Positions 18,767 to 28,474 are shown, counted from the first letter of the stretch. The stretch is 64,000 bases of DNA from Rheinheimera sp. 1928-s (GCF_029269265.1 NZ_JARIXP010000001.1:545305-609304); one strand, 5' to 3'. A program made the numbers and translations. The notes: generated by a model from the letters alone, not told the origin.

Positions 18767-20062
18767 ATGAATTTTATAGATCGTTATTTTGAGCTGACGG
18801 CGCGCCAGACCAGTATCAAACAAGAGCTGATCGCAGGTTTAACCACTTTTATGGCGATGAGTTATATCCTGTTTGTGAACCCCAGTATGCTGGCGCAAAC
18901 CGGCATGGATCACGGCGCTGTTTTTGTTGCCACTTGTCTGGCTGCAGCTTTTGGTTCTATTGCTATGGGCATGCTGGCGAATCTGCCTGTGGCTTTGGCT
19001 CCGGGTATGGGGCTGAATGCTTTTTTTACTTATGTGATAGTGCTGGAACAAGGTCATAGCTGGCAGACGGCTTTAGCTGCAGTATTTTGTTCAGGTGTTT
19101 TGTTTTTATTGCTAAGCATTTTTAGAATTCGCGAGTGGATTATTCAAAGTATCCCTTTTGCGTTAAAGATGGGTATAGCTGCTGGTATAGGTATGTTTCT
19201 GGCGCTGATTGCATTAAAAACGGCCACTATTATAGTGGCTAGTCCTGCCACTTTGGTGACTCTGGGGGACTTACATGACCCTAAAGTGCTGCTGGCCATC
19301 GCAGGTTTTTTCCTGATTTTTGCACTGGCGCATCGTAAGCAACATGCTGCTGTGTTTATCAGTATTTTAGTGATCACTGCTATAGGTTGGTGGCGGGGCG
19401 ATACAGAATTTAATGGCATAGTGGCTATACCCCCTTCTTTAGCTCCTACTTTTTTGCAGCTGGATTTCGCCTCGGTGCTGCAATTGGCCATGATTCCGGT
19501 CATTTTAAGTTTGTTGTTTTTAGACCTATTTGACACCTCAGGCACTTTGGTGGCGGTCAGTCAAAGAGCGGGTTTAATGAAACCCAACGGTGATATCCCC
19601 CGTTTAAAAGATGCTTTATTGGCCGATAGTTCTGCCACTATAGCAGGCTCTTTATTGGGTACCTCCACTACCACCAGTTATGTGGAAAGCACCGCGGGTG
19701 TCAGTGCAGGAGGGCGTACTGGGTTAACTGCAATAGTGGTTGGGCTGGCCTTTTTAGCTGCACTTTGGTTATCTCCGCTGGCGGCTATGGTGCCAGCTTA
19801 TGCCACGGCAGGGGCACTACTTTATGTTGCCACTCTAATGCTGAGCAGTTTGCAGCATGTAGAGTGGAATGATCTGATCGAATCTGTGCCAGTGGTCGTA
19901 ATCCTGATAATGATGCCGCTGACGTTTTCTATTGCCGATGGTATAGGCATGGGCTTTATTACCTATGCGGTTCTGTGTTTGGTCACAGGACGTTTATCGA
20001 AAACGACCTTGAGCGTCTGGGTGTTAACCGCAGTTTTTGCTGCGAAATTTTTCTTTGCATAA
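18767..20062 (+). CDS. NCS2-family purine permease (AzgA/PbuG type)
   Basis: A 431-residue inner-membrane nucleobase:proton symporter with about 12-14 hydrophobic segments. The start MNFIDRYFELTARQTSIKQE and LAGLTTFMAMSYILFVNPS-type first helix are characteristic of the AzgA branch, which takes up adenine, guanine or hypoxanthine. ALAPGMGLNAFFTY and DTSGTLVAVSQRAGL are further family blocks. The next gene starts 8 bp after its stop, so the two are likely cotranscribed. Which purine it carries is not evident. Confidence 0.87.
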   Translation: MNFIDRYFELTARQTSIKQELIAGLTTFMAMSYILFVNPSMLAQTGMDHGAVFVATCLAAAFGSIAMGMLANLPVALAPGMGLNAFFTYVIVLEQGHSWQTALAAVFCSGVLFLLLSIFRIREWIIQSIPFALKMGIAAGIGMFLALIALKTATIIVASPATLVTLGDLHDPKVLLAIAGFFLIFALAHRKQHAAVFISILVITAIGWWRGDTEFNGIVAIPPSLAPTFLQLDFASVLQLAMIPVILSLLFLDLFDTSGTLVAVSQRAGLMKPNGDIPRLKDALLADSSATIAGSLLGTSTTTSYVESTAGVSAGGRTGLTAIVVGLAFLAALWLSPLAAMVPAYATAGALLYVATLMLSSLQHVEWNDLIESVPVVVILIMMPLTFSIADGIGMGFITYAVLCLVTGRLSKTTLSVWVLTAVFAAKFFFA

Positions 20063-20070
20063 GGAAGGGT

Positions 20071-20907
20071 ATGAAAAAAGTAACGGTTTTACTGGCATTG
20101 ATGTTATCCGCTGCTGTCACTGCTCAGGATAAAGTACAGGTCACAAGCACTGAATTAGCACCGCATATATATATGATTAAAGGGGCTGGCGGTAATATTG
20201 CTGCTGTTGTAGGGCCACAAGGTGCGCTGGTGGTGGATTCACAGTACGAGCATATGGCAGCTCAAATCAAGGCTGAGCTTGAAAGCAAACAAGCCGGGGT
20301 GCAGATCAAGACTCTTATCAATACCCATTTTCATGGTGATCATGTCAATGGCAATGCGGCTTTAGCTTCTGGTGCTGAGATTATTGCACATACCAATGTA
20401 TTAACCCGGTTAAAAGCGGACAGCAAATTCCCGGTGGCAGGTTTGCCTACAGAGACTTTTATCGGTGAAAAACAATTAAGCCTCAATGGCGTGAATTTAG
20501 AGCTGGTAACTATGCCTGTTAGTCACACCGATGGTGATTTGGTCGTCTGGTTTAAAGAGGCCAATGTGTTGCATTTGGGCGATTTGTTTTTTGCTGACCG
20601 TTTTCCTTTTATTGATCTGAATAGCGGTGGTTCAGTTGCGGGCTATATTAGCAACGTCAAACTGTTGCTCAGTCAGATTGATGACAAAACCAAGCTGATA
20701 CCAGGCCATGGTGATTTGATGGATAAGGCTGGCTTACAGCGCTTTTTAGCCATGATGGAACAGACGCTGGCTGAAGTGAATGCGTTAAAAGCTGAAGGAA
20801 AAACCGAAGATCAAATAGTGGCACAAGGGTTATCAGCACAATGGAAAAACTGGAGCTGGAACTTTATTACTGAAGAGCGTTGGATCCGTACGCTATTTAA
20901 AGCTTAG
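20071..20907 (+). CDS. Exported metallo-beta-lactamase-fold hydrolase
   Basis: A 278-residue protein with a signal peptide (about residues 1-18, AVTAQ cleavage region) and a metallo-beta-lactamase fold. The dinuclear zinc motif is complete: THFHGDH, then SHTDGD, GDLFF and PGHGD supply the His/Asp ligands. Such exported proteins range from quinoprotein-associated hydrolases to subclass B3-like beta-lactamases; the sequence alone does not point to antibiotic hydrolysis. AAGGAAGG lies just before the ATG at 20071, next to the permease stop. Frames starting further left lie inside the permease gene and lack support. Confidence 0.8.
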   Translation: MKKVTVLLALMLSAAVTAQDKVQVTSTELAPHIYMIKGAGGNIAAVVGPQGALVVDSQYEHMAAQIKAELESKQAGVQIKTLINTHFHGDHVNGNAALASGAEIIAHTNVLTRLKADSKFPVAGLPTETFIGEKQLSLNGVNLELVTMPVSHTDGDLVVWFKEANVLHLGDLFFADRFPFIDLNSGGSVAGYISNVKLLLSQIDDKTKLIPGHGDLMDKAGLQRFLAMMEQTLAEVNALKAEGKTEDQIVAQGLSAQWKNWSWNFITEERWIRTLFKA

Positions 20908-20921
20908 TCTTGTAGTTCGTT

Positions 20922-20961
20922 AGCGCTCTGGTTATGCTTTGCCACATCATTGAGCGCTTTT
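20922..20961 (+). terminator. Possible terminator after the MBL-fold gene
   Basis: AGCGCTC (20922-20928) and GAGCGCT (20952-20958) pair perfectly, followed by TTT. The 23-base loop is long, so the call is tentative. Confidence 0.4.
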
Positions 20962-20982
20962 AGGGCATAAACCAGGATCTTC

Positions 20983-23652
20983 ATGAGGTTACGTGAAACT
21001 TTAGTAGTCTACATGCTGCCGATCCTGGTCTTGCCTTCATTAATTCTGGGTTATTTGTCTTATCACTTCAGTGCTCGCTATTACGAGCAGCAGCTTTTTC
21101 TACAGATTAAAAATGAGCTGGTGCAAAGGCAACAGGATATAAGGCTGAAGTTATCCTCCTATCAGCAAAGCTTACAGATTTTATCTGCTCAGCATCTTGT
21201 TGCACGTTTTATCTCAGGCGAACTGCAGCCAGCTTCAGAGTTGGTGCATGAGTTTGAGCGTTACCTCAGAACCGATCCGGAAATTAGCTCTGTTAAGTTT
21301 ATTCGCTTAAATGGCGACTATCAGTTGACCATCCCTTTACAGAAAAAGACAGTAGAGACCAGCAGGTTCAGGAAGCAGTATTTTTCTGCCTTGCAGTCTA
21401 TGCTGGATGACAATGGCTTTTTTCTGTCCAGTGAGCAAGGCTCCAGTCAGGTTAATTTGTATGTTGCTCAAAAGCTCTACTTATCGGGGCAGTCGCCCGG
21501 TGATATCAAACGTTTGTGGGGATACGTGGTTCTGGTGATAAAGCCTGAACTTTTCCGGACTGCTATCACTGAGTTAGCTGGTGAGTTTAGGGCTCCTCTG
21601 GTTGTGAGTCAGGCCGCTACAATAGCTTTCTCCGAAAATACTTTACTGATGGGCAGTGCATTTTCTCCGGTTCATTTCACTGAAATTCAGGCCAGTGTTG
21701 ACCAACATCAGTTTGTGCCAACCTTGTTACTTGGCCAGTCTATGCTGGTGACTGGAGTGTCTCTGGCCGGACCTTATCAGCTAGTGATGGGGATCCAACC
21801 TGCATTGTTAGCCAGAAGTATGGAGTATAAGCCTTCATTAATTGCTTTGTTTTGTGTGCTGTTTTGTATAGGTTTGCCGGTATTGATTTACAGGGTGCTG
21901 GCCCGTTTTGTGTTGACGCCAATACGAGAACTCACTGCTGCTAAAACTGCGGTAGGGCGAGGGGATTTATCTACAGTACTGACCGTCAAAAAGCAGGACG
22001 AATTAGGTGATATGTTTGCTGCGTTTAATGTGATGGTGCGACAGCTGCGAGTGTACCGTGAACGTGAGCGGGCTTATCAGCTGCAGTTAGAAGACAAAGT
22101 CGCGGCCAGAACTCAGGATTTAGCCAATGCGAATCAGCAACTGGAAGATGCTAATCAGCAATTGATCCTGGCTCGCGAAGTGGCAGAACAAGCCAACCGA
22201 TTAAAAAGCGTATTTTTGGCCAATATGAGCCATGAAATTCGCACACCTTTGACCGCTATTATTGGTTTTAGTGAGCAGGCCATTCATGAAAATGATCCTC
22301 ACCGCCAACTGGATTACCTGAGTCGGGTGCTGCGTAGCGGTGATCATTTGCTGGCATTGATTAACGATATTCTCGACTTGTCTAAAATCGAAGCCGACAA
22401 GTTAGAGTTGCTGACCGAGCAGGTCAATCTGTTAGCCATAGTGGATGATATTTATCAGCTGACTAAACAACAGGCCGAACAAAAAGGTCTGCAATGTCTG
22501 CTGGAATTAAGCTATCCCTTGCCTCAGTTTATCTACACCGACACCTTAAGATTCCGCCAGGTACTGCTGAACCTGAGTTCTAATGCAGTGAAGTTTACTC
22601 AAAAGGGCAAGGTGGTGATTAGTATTTCCTACCAAACCCCGGAAGAAGTGCTGCGGATCAAAATTAAAGACACAGGCATTGGCATTACCGATCAAGAATT
22701 AAGTAAGTTGTTTCAGCCTTTTGTGCAAGCCGATGCCGCTGTCACCCGTAATTTTGGTGGTTCAGGGCTTGGCCTTTGTATTTCAAAAAAACTGATGGAG
22801 CAGATGAAAGGCGACATTCAGGTAGAGAGTGTCAAAGGTATTGGCAGTTGTTTTGAGATTGTGATGGCTTGTGAGCATCAACATATTAGTCTGGTGCACA
22901 GTTATCAGCGCACTGCTGCGGAAACCCCGGAAGTCGAAGCGCCGACAGACTACCACAAGCTCAAATTGCTGGTGGCCGAAGACAATCCTGACAATCAGCT
23001 ACTTATTCAGGTGTTGTTGCAGAAGTTGGGTATTCAGGCTGTAATTGTGGAAAATGGCCATAAAGCCGTTGAGCGGGTGCTGCTTGAAAGTTTTGATCTG
23101 GTCTTGATGGATATGCAGATGCCGGAAATGGGTGGGGAAGAAGCCACAGCCTTGATACGCCATGCCGGCATGGACTTACCTATAGTGGCTCTGACTGCCA
23201 ACGTGATGAGTGAAGATCAAAGCCGTTATCTCAAAGCTGGCTGCCAGGCCGTTTTATCTAAACCTATAGTGCAAAAAGAGTTCTTAGCTGTGATACAAAA
23301 GTTTTGTCAGGCAGGCACCATGCTGGATGAACAGCTAGAGGCACAACTGGCATCTGATCCTGTCATTATTCAGCTGAAAAAAGACTTTAAGCTGGCGCTG
23401 CCGGCCATGCTGAGCGACTTTCAGCTTTGGTTGTCTTCAGCCAACTGGAGTCGTATGCAATACGAAGCTCATAGTGTCAAAGGCAGTGCCGGCAGTATGG
23501 GCTATCCGAAGTTAACTGAATTGATGTCAAAACTTGAACTGGCAGCGCAAAGTGCCAATTTCGAGCAGGTGAACCAGCTTATGGCTGAATTTGCGGCTTT
23601 GGTGTCAGCAGATCAAGAGACAGAACAGGAGGTGAGTAGTGAGTCATCATGA
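20983..23652 (+). CDS. Hybrid sensor histidine kinase with receiver and HPt domains
   Basis: An 889-residue membrane sensor of the tripartite type (compare BarA/ArcB). Order: transmembrane helix (about 8-28), periplasmic sensing region to about 285, second helix (about 286-306), HAMP (308-360), coiled coil, HisKA with phospho-accepting His417 in NMSHEIRTPL, HATPase with GSGLGLCISK, receiver with Asp710 in LMDMQMPEMGG, and a C-terminal HPt domain with His830 in AHSVKGSAGS. Phosphate should pass His-Asp-His to a separate response regulator not encoded beside it. The periplasmic domain is unassigned. AGGA precedes the ATG. It overlaps the next gene by 14 bp. Confidence 0.9.
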   Translation: MRLRETLVVYMLPILVLPSLILGYLSYHFSARYYEQQLFLQIKNELVQRQQDIRLKLSSYQQSLQILSAQHLVARFISGELQPASELVHEFERYLRTDPEISSVKFIRLNGDYQLTIPLQKKTVETSRFRKQYFSALQSMLDDNGFFLSSEQGSSQVNLYVAQKLYLSGQSPGDIKRLWGYVVLVIKPELFRTAITELAGEFRAPLVVSQAATIAFSENTLLMGSAFSPVHFTEIQASVDQHQFVPTLLLGQSMLVTGVSLAGPYQLVMGIQPALLARSMEYKPSLIALFCVLFCIGLPVLIYRVLARFVLTPIRELTAAKTAVGRGDLSTVLTVKKQDELGDMFAAFNVMVRQLRVYRERERAYQLQLEDKVAARTQDLANANQQLEDANQQLILAREVAEQANRLKSVFLANMSHEIRTPLTAIIGFSEQAIHENDPHRQLDYLSRVLRSGDHLLALINDILDLSKIEADKLELLTEQVNLLAIVDDIYQLTKQQAEQKGLQCLLELSYPLPQFIYTDTLRFRQVLLNLSSNAVKFTQKGKVVISISYQTPEEVLRIKIKDTGIGITDQELSKLFQPFVQADAAVTRNFGGSGLGLCISKKLMEQMKGDIQVESVKGIGSCFEIVMACEHQHISLVHSYQRTAAETPEVEAPTDYHKLKLLVAEDNPDNQLLIQVLLQKLGIQAVIVENGHKAVERVLLESFDLVLMDMQMPEMGGEEATALIRHAGMDLPIVALTANVMSEDQSRYLKAGCQAVLSKPIVQKEFLAVIQKFCQAGTMLDEQLEAQLASDPVIIQLKKDFKLALPAMLSDFQLWLSSANWSRMQYEAHSVKGSAGSMGYPKLTELMSKLELAAQSANFEQVNQLMAEFAALVSADQETEQEVSSESS

Positions 23653-24058
23653 GTTTAAGCTGGCGTCAGAGCTGGAACGCGATAGTATCTGGTTAGCCGA
23701 TTGGCCTTTGTGCCAGTTACGAGTGCAGAACGATGCCAATTACCCTTGGTTTGTTTTGATCCCAAGGCGTTTGGACATGGTTGAAATTATTGATTTATCA
23801 GCAACTGAAAGACAACAGCTGTGGCATGAAAGTATGCATTTGTCGACATTTCTGAAAGTGGAGTTTCAAGCCAAAAAACTGAATGTGGCGGCGCTTGGCA
23901 ATATGGTACCGCAGTTACATCTGCATCATATAGTGCGTTATGAAAATGACAGTGCATGGCCAGCTCCGGTTTGGGGTAAAGTGCCGGCCAGAGCTTATAG
24001 TGAAACCGCCTTGCAACAGTTAAAACAAAAGCTGGCGTTATTAACCTCACCCTCATGA
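23639..24058 (+). CDS. HIT-family protein
   Basis: A 139-residue histidine-triad-superfamily protein, probably a nucleotide hydrolase or transferase. The motif reads QLHLHHIVRY: His94 and His96 are in place, but the third position of the usual H-x-H-x-H is isoleucine, with an extra His97. PWFVLIPRR and DSAWPAPVWGK are typical of this bacterial HIT branch. The start is GTG at 23639, strongly supported by AGGAGG six bases upstream and by overlap with the end of the kinase gene, implying coupled translation. Substrate unknown. Confidence 0.82.
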   Translation: MSHHEFKLASELERDSIWLADWPLCQLRVQNDANYPWFVLIPRRLDMVEIIDLSATERQQLWHESMHLSTFLKVEFQAKKLNVAALGNMVPQLHLHHIVRYENDSAWPAPVWGKVPARAYSETALQQLKQKLALLTSPS

Positions 24059-24161
24059 CGGTTCCGGCCTAAACTAGTAGAATTAGCGCGTTGTTTGTGG
24101 TGTATCTGAGTGAGCATCAAGCCTTGATTGTCTGAAATTTATTGTTGTAAGGAACCTTGTT

Positions 24162-25001
24162 ATGTCGGCTGAAAATGCCTTATTGACCATATTGGTTGAG
24201 AAGATCCGCACAGATATGCTGGTGCTGCCAACTTTACCTGAAATGGCTATTCGGGTCAGAAGAACTGCAGACGATCCAGACAGCAACCTGCAAATGATGA
24301 CGGATGTCATAGCACAGGATCCTGCTTTAGCTGCCCGTATGATCAAAGTGGCCAACAGTGCCTTTATGGGGCGCTCTATTAAAGTAAATTCGCTGAATCA
24401 GGCGATCACTCGTATAGGTTTAAGTCAGGTAAAAAATATCGCTACGGCTATGGCGATGGAGCAACTTTTTGTCTCTCAGCATGAACAAATCAAAGAAAGG
24501 ATGTCACAGGTCTGGCGCGATAGCGTGAATGTCACCAGCATAGCCCTGGCTTGCTTAAAGCTGTATCTGGCAGAGAACAAACACTGCAATTTAAATCTGG
24601 ACGTGATGACACTGGCTGGTTTGATGCACTTGATTGGCGCTTTGCCTATTCTGACTGAGGCTGAACGTTATCAAACCGTGTTTGGCGATCCGCAATTTTT
24701 AGAAAATGCCATCAGCACTTTATCTGGTCAGATAGGGTCCAGCATTATGCGGGCCTGGGACTTTTCAGATACTTATGTGCAAATAGTATTGAACTGGAAC
24801 AATTCGTCCTATCAGGCTGGTGAGGTCAGTTATATAGACTTTATCCGGCTTGGCGCTCTGGTGCAGAGCCCATTGGAAGGAACTGCCCGTTTGCAGGCAT
24901 TTCAACCTTATATTGAGCGCAATATAGTACCGGATGCTAATTTTATGGATATCGCAGAAATTCGTCTGATTTCTCAGGAAGTAAAAGCATTATTTAGCTA
25001 A
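24162..25001 (+). CDS. HDOD-domain signalling protein
   Basis: A 279-residue cytosolic protein made mostly of one HDOD domain, a catalytically inactive relative of HD phosphohydrolases used in regulation. LPTLPEMAIRVRRTADDPDSN, DPALAARMIKVANSAF and INQAITRIGLSQVKNI-type blocks are the usual HDOD signature. It has no attached EAL, GGDEF or receiver domain. GTAAGGAAC precedes the ATG. The gap of 103 bp from the HIT gene has no obvious terminator, so cotranscription with the hybrid kinase and HIT genes is possible. Role unknown; HDOD proteins often act in chemotaxis, motility or stress signalling. Confidence 0.87.
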   Translation: MSAENALLTILVEKIRTDMLVLPTLPEMAIRVRRTADDPDSNLQMMTDVIAQDPALAARMIKVANSAFMGRSIKVNSLNQAITRIGLSQVKNIATAMAMEQLFVSQHEQIKERMSQVWRDSVNVTSIALACLKLYLAENKHCNLNLDVMTLAGLMHLIGALPILTEAERYQTVFGDPQFLENAISTLSGQIGSSIMRAWDFSDTYVQIVLNWNNSSYQAGEVSYIDFIRLGALVQSPLEGTARLQAFQPYIERNIVPDANFMDIAEIRLISQEVKALFS

Positions 25002-25017
25002 CTAAGTGGCGGCAAAT

Positions 25018-25043
25018 GAAGCCCCGCAGCAATGCAGGGCTTC
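25018..25043. terminator. Hairpin between convergent HDOD gene and rdgC
   Basis: Arms GAAGCCCCGCA and TGCAGGGCTTC (one mismatch) with a GCAA loop. Neither side has a convincing T run, so termination is uncertain. Confidence 0.45.
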
Positions 25044-25055
25044 TCAGCGAGACCT

Positions 25056-25952
25056 TTACTGAGCGGCGATATTGGCTTTCAGTGGCAGCAAAGCGTGGCG
25101 CAGTGCGTCTGTCATCAGCAATAAATCTGCGTCTAAGCGACCAATCACATCATCCCACCCCATTTCTTCGTTGGAACCCGACAGCAAGTCGTGGAATTTC
25201 AGACGTTTAATACTGCCATCTTCACAGATCAAAAAGGTGACCTTTTCGTCTTGTTCTAAGGCCAGCTTAGTCACCAGTTTATCCTGTAAATGACTTTGTA
25301 CTTCATCTGCACTCAACAAGTGGTTGATAAAGCGTACTTTAGCGCCTTCTTCATCCGGTGCTTTTAATTCAGCTTCGGCACCTAACTGAAAACCTTCCGG
25401 TAATTCTTTGCCTTGCAACCAGAAATGCAGTTGCTGATTGAGCTGATGATTATCCAAAAGTGGCATCGCAGGTAAGGAACCAAAAGCTTTACGTAATAAA
25501 GCCAGTAGTTCCTCAGCTCTGCTGGCGCTGCTGGTATCGACCAGTAACCAGCCTTGCTGTTTGTCATACAAAGCGGTAGTCACGCTGGATTTGCTGAAAG
25601 CACGGGGTAACAGAGTTTGGATCAGTTCTTCTTTTAACGCCTGCTTTTCTTTGCGGCTTAAAGGACGGCCTTTTTCCTGCTCCATTGCATCAATTTTTGG
25701 TGCCAGCTCTTCATTGACCACTGAACCTGGCAGTACTTTTTCCTGACGTTTCACCGCAAATAACATCACGTCATTGGTCTGGTGGCAATATTGCTTCAGG
25801 CTTGGATGCAAAGGGCTGGTGAAGCCCATTTTAATGGCTTCCTGTGAGGTGCAAGGGGTAAATTTGAATGCAGCTAAGGCCTGCTCTAATTGATCCTGGT
25901 CGGTGTTTAGGTTTTCGGTGACTTGATACAAACGTAAATTTTTAAACCACAT
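25056..25952 (-). CDS. rdgC: Recombination-associated protein RdgC
   Basis: A 298-residue protein of the RdgC family, which forms a ring-shaped dimer around DNA and limits RecA activity; E. coli RdgC has 303 residues. The start MWFKNLRLYQVT and KMGFTSPLHPSLKQYCHQ are typical, as is the LPRAFSKSSVT block. The ATG at 25952 has only a weak ribosome binding site. It is convergent with the HDOD gene and is followed on the far side by a separate kinase gene with its own terminator. Confidence 0.92.
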   Translation of the reverse strand: MWFKNLRLYQVTENLNTDQDQLEQALAAFKFTPCTSQEAIKMGFTSPLHPSLKQYCHQTNDVMLFAVKRQEKVLPGSVVNEELAPKIDAMEQEKGRPLSRKEKQALKEELIQTLLPRAFSKSSVTTALYDKQQGWLLVDTSSASRAEELLALLRKAFGSLPAMPLLDNHQLNQQLHFWLQGKELPEGFQLGAEAELKAPDEEGAKVRFINHLLSADEVQSHLQDKLVTKLALEQDEKVTFLICEDGSIKRLKFHDLLSGSNEEMGWDDVIGRLDADLLLMTDALRHALLPLKANIAAQ

Positions 25953-26038
25953 AATTTGACTACTCTAGCTTGAAGAATTGCGGCTTAGTATACAGAGTTC
26001 AACTGCAGGATTTTGACTTTTTCCGCTGAAAATAATAA

Positions 26039-26061
26039 AGCCCGGTGCTTTAGACCGGGCT
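26039..26061 (-). terminator. Rho-independent terminator of the histidine kinase gene
   Basis: Perfect 8-bp arms AGCCCGGT / ACCGGGCT with a 7-base loop; on the minus strand a T-rich run follows. It lies 20 bases past the kinase stop. Confidence 0.78.
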
Positions 26062-26080
26062 CTTTAATGATGGATCAGCG

Positions 26081-27829
26081 TCAGGAATTACGTTTTAAAT
26101 TTTTCGGGAAACGAATATGGTAACTCAGGCCATGACCAGGTTCGCTGCTAACCTGAATTGAACCGCCCAGCGTCTGACGGACCAGATTATAGGTAATATG
26201 AGTACCTAAACCGCTACCGCCCTGATCTCGTTTTGTGGTGAAAAACGGATGGAACAGTTTTTCCAGCTGCTCCTGGGTCAAGCCCCGACCATTGTCGGAG
26301 TAGGTAATATCGACCATTTGCCCTTCATCCAGTACAGTAATACGGATATAACCTTCTTCCAGCTCTTCAAAACCGTGAATTAAAGAGTTCATTAAAAGGT
26401 TAGTAAAAATCTGTGAAATAGCACCGGCAGGGCAGCTGAGCATCAGGCTCTCGGGGCAGTTCACATCAATATGATGGCGGGTTTTTTTAAAGTTTGGCTG
26501 CAAGGAACGAATGACTTCGTGCAGGTATTCGGCCAGATTAATGGTACGAATGGCATCACTGGTCTGATCGACCGCTATTTGTTTAAAGCTGGCGATCAGC
26601 TCAGAGGCGCGGGTCAGGTTGGACTGCAGCAAAGAGGTACTTTGTTTGGCTTCTTCAATAAAATGCTCCAGCACTTTGGGTGACAAGGTTTTGTCTTTAT
26701 AGGCCAAATCCAACGCAGCCAATTTTTCTGCCAGAAAACTGGTGGCTGTAACGCCAATGCCTACCGGAGTATTCACTTCATGGGTAATACCAGCGACAAA
26801 ACCACCTAAAGCCGCCATTTTTTCCGACTGCACTAAGCGATCCTGAGCCTGCTTTAAATCATCCACAGTTTTTTCCAGCTCGCTTTGTTTACCACGCAAG
26901 GCTTCTTCACTATGGCGGCGGCGCTCTATTTCTTCCCGTAAGGCTTGTTGTTTAACTTCCAGCTCTTGTTTTTGCTGCTGTAAATCCATCATGGCCTGAC
27001 TTAAGCCTGAGGTTTTACGTGCAACCTCCTGCTCCAGCAGCAAGTTATGCTGATCGAGTTTTTCATTCGAATGCAGCAGCTGTTTCTGCGTACTTTCCAA
27101 CTGAACTTTATAATCCTGTACACGAGCGATCAGGCGGTTAAAGGCATCCGCCATTACACTGAGTTCATTGGCTTCGTCGTGGCGCACTTCAACTTTGGTG
27201 CCTTCCAGATGATCCAGCTCCAAATCTTCAATTTGTTGGGTCAGTTCGCTCAGAGGCAAGGTCAACTGACTGCGGAAAGCCAATAAAAACAAAATAATTA
27301 AAAAGGTGGTTTTTAATACTGCGTTACCGACCAGGAAATAAATACCAATTTTAATCCGGTCAAGCACCACAGCGCGGCTGGAGAACAGCGTGACATCGCC
27401 CACTTGAGTCGCGCGGCCGGAGAATTCAAAGATAAGCGGAAAGGTATAACCGAATAACCCCGAGTTTTGTTCTGTTAACCGAATACCTTCCTGCACCAAC
27501 TGATTGCTGTAACGTTCACTGATATCGATATAACGACCCAGTTGTGTAATAACAGCGCCACTATCATCCCTTACTATAATGCCTTCAATAGCAGGAATGG
27601 CCAGCAAGCCATCAGCGATAATCAATGCTTGTTGGGTGTTTAGCTCCCAAATAGCCCGGGTCAGACTGCCGGAAAAGGTCTGTTGTAATGTCGCCAATTC
27701 ACCATTGATATGATCTTTGGTGTTGAAGTACTCCGCAACAATCTGGCCTAAAGTCACAATAAAGGTCAGGATAAAATACACTGACAAAACTTTAGTCAGC
27801 AGCTTACGCGATAAACTTTTCTGCTGCAT
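26081..27829 (-). CDS. Membrane sensor histidine kinase (HAMP, HisKA, HATPase)
   Basis: A 582-residue sensor kinase: transmembrane helix (about 9-31), periplasmic domain of about 130 residues, second helix (about 160-182), HAMP, a long glutamine-rich coiled coil (about 230-335), then a kinase core with His350 in VAGITHEVNTPVG and an ATPase domain with GGSGLGTHI. There is no receiver, so it needs a separate partner. The THEVNTPVG box is of the subtype common in kinases driving c-di-GMP or chemotaxis-like regulators. The ATG at 27829 has AAGG ten bases upstream. It diverges across 279 bp from a CheY-like/CheC-like/GGDEF operon, its most likely target. Confidence 0.88.
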   Translation of the reverse strand: MQQKSLSRKLLTKVLSVYFILTFIVTLGQIVAEYFNTKDHINGELATLQQTFSGSLTRAIWELNTQQALIIADGLLAIPAIEGIIVRDDSGAVITQLGRYIDISERYSNQLVQEGIRLTEQNSGLFGYTFPLIFEFSGRATQVGDVTLFSSRAVVLDRIKIGIYFLVGNAVLKTTFLIILFLLAFRSQLTLPLSELTQQIEDLELDHLEGTKVEVRHDEANELSVMADAFNRLIARVQDYKVQLESTQKQLLHSNEKLDQHNLLLEQEVARKTSGLSQAMMDLQQQKQELEVKQQALREEIERRRHSEEALRGKQSELEKTVDDLKQAQDRLVQSEKMAALGGFVAGITHEVNTPVGIGVTATSFLAEKLAALDLAYKDKTLSPKVLEHFIEEAKQSTSLLQSNLTRASELIASFKQIAVDQTSDAIRTINLAEYLHEVIRSLQPNFKKTRHHIDVNCPESLMLSCPAGAISQIFTNLLMNSLIHGFEELEEGYIRITVLDEGQMVDITYSDNGRGLTQEQLEKLFHPFFTTKRDQGGSGLGTHITYNLVRQTLGGSIQVSSEPGHGLSYHIRFPKNLKRNS

Positions 27830-28108
27830 GAAACAACCTTGTTTGGTTCGGCTTAATGATGAATACCATTGAAACACTAACTTATAGAAGATCTGTTTAA
27901 ATGAAAATACTATATGTAATAAATAACTTAGAGACTAGGCAACAAGAGCTGCTTTGGCAACACACTGCTGCAAATTGTTAGATTAGGGCAAAAGACGCAT
28001 TTAATGGTGTTCAATTGCAGTGGCATTCAGTATGGTATCGATGTCCAATAATTGAACTGTGCGCTTCGACGTGAAAACAAATAAAACCATAATAAAGAGG
28101 CTGTGTTA

Positions 28109-28474
28109 ATGGCGTTACCCGTATTAATTTGTGACGACTCTTTACTGGCACGAAAACAAGTGCGTAAATCTTTACCTGAGTCTTTTGATGCCGATATTCT
28201 GACTGCTGGCAATGGTGTGGAAGCGTTAGCTATTCTGCGCAGCCAGGAGATTGGCTTAGTATTTTTAGACCTGACGATGCCTGAGCTGGATGGTATAGGT
28301 GTGCTGGAAGCCATTAAACAGGAAGGTCTGGATTGTTTTGTCATTGTGATTTCGGCTGATATTCAGCCTGAAATGCAAAAACGAGTGACAGAACTGGGGG
28401 CTTTGGCTTTTGTCCACAAACCCGTCAATCCGGAAAAGCTTGTCGTGATTTTGAAACAATATGGATTGATATGA
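28109..28474 (+). CDS. Single-domain CheY-like response regulator
   Basis: A 121-residue stand-alone receiver domain. The acidic pocket is CDDS near the N-terminus, the phospho-accepting residue is Asp54 (VFLDLTMPELDG), and the conserved Lys is in FVHKPVNPEKL. It has no output domain, so it should act by protein contact. AGAGG lies upstream of the ATG at 28109 (a GTG at 28103 is less likely). The stop overlaps the next ATG (ATGA), indicating translational coupling with the CheC-like gene. Confidence 0.9.
   Translation: MALPVLICDDSLLARKQVRKSLPESFDADILTAGNGVEALAILRSQEIGLVFLDLTMPELDGIGVLEAIKQEGLDCFVIVISADIQPEMQKRVTELGALAFVHKPVNPEKLVVILKQYGLI

Noticed and set aside
20071..20907. Calling the exported MBL-fold gene a carbapenemase
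   Set aside because: Zinc motifs are shared by many unrelated hydrolases; nothing in the sequence or context points to beta-lactam hydrolysis.
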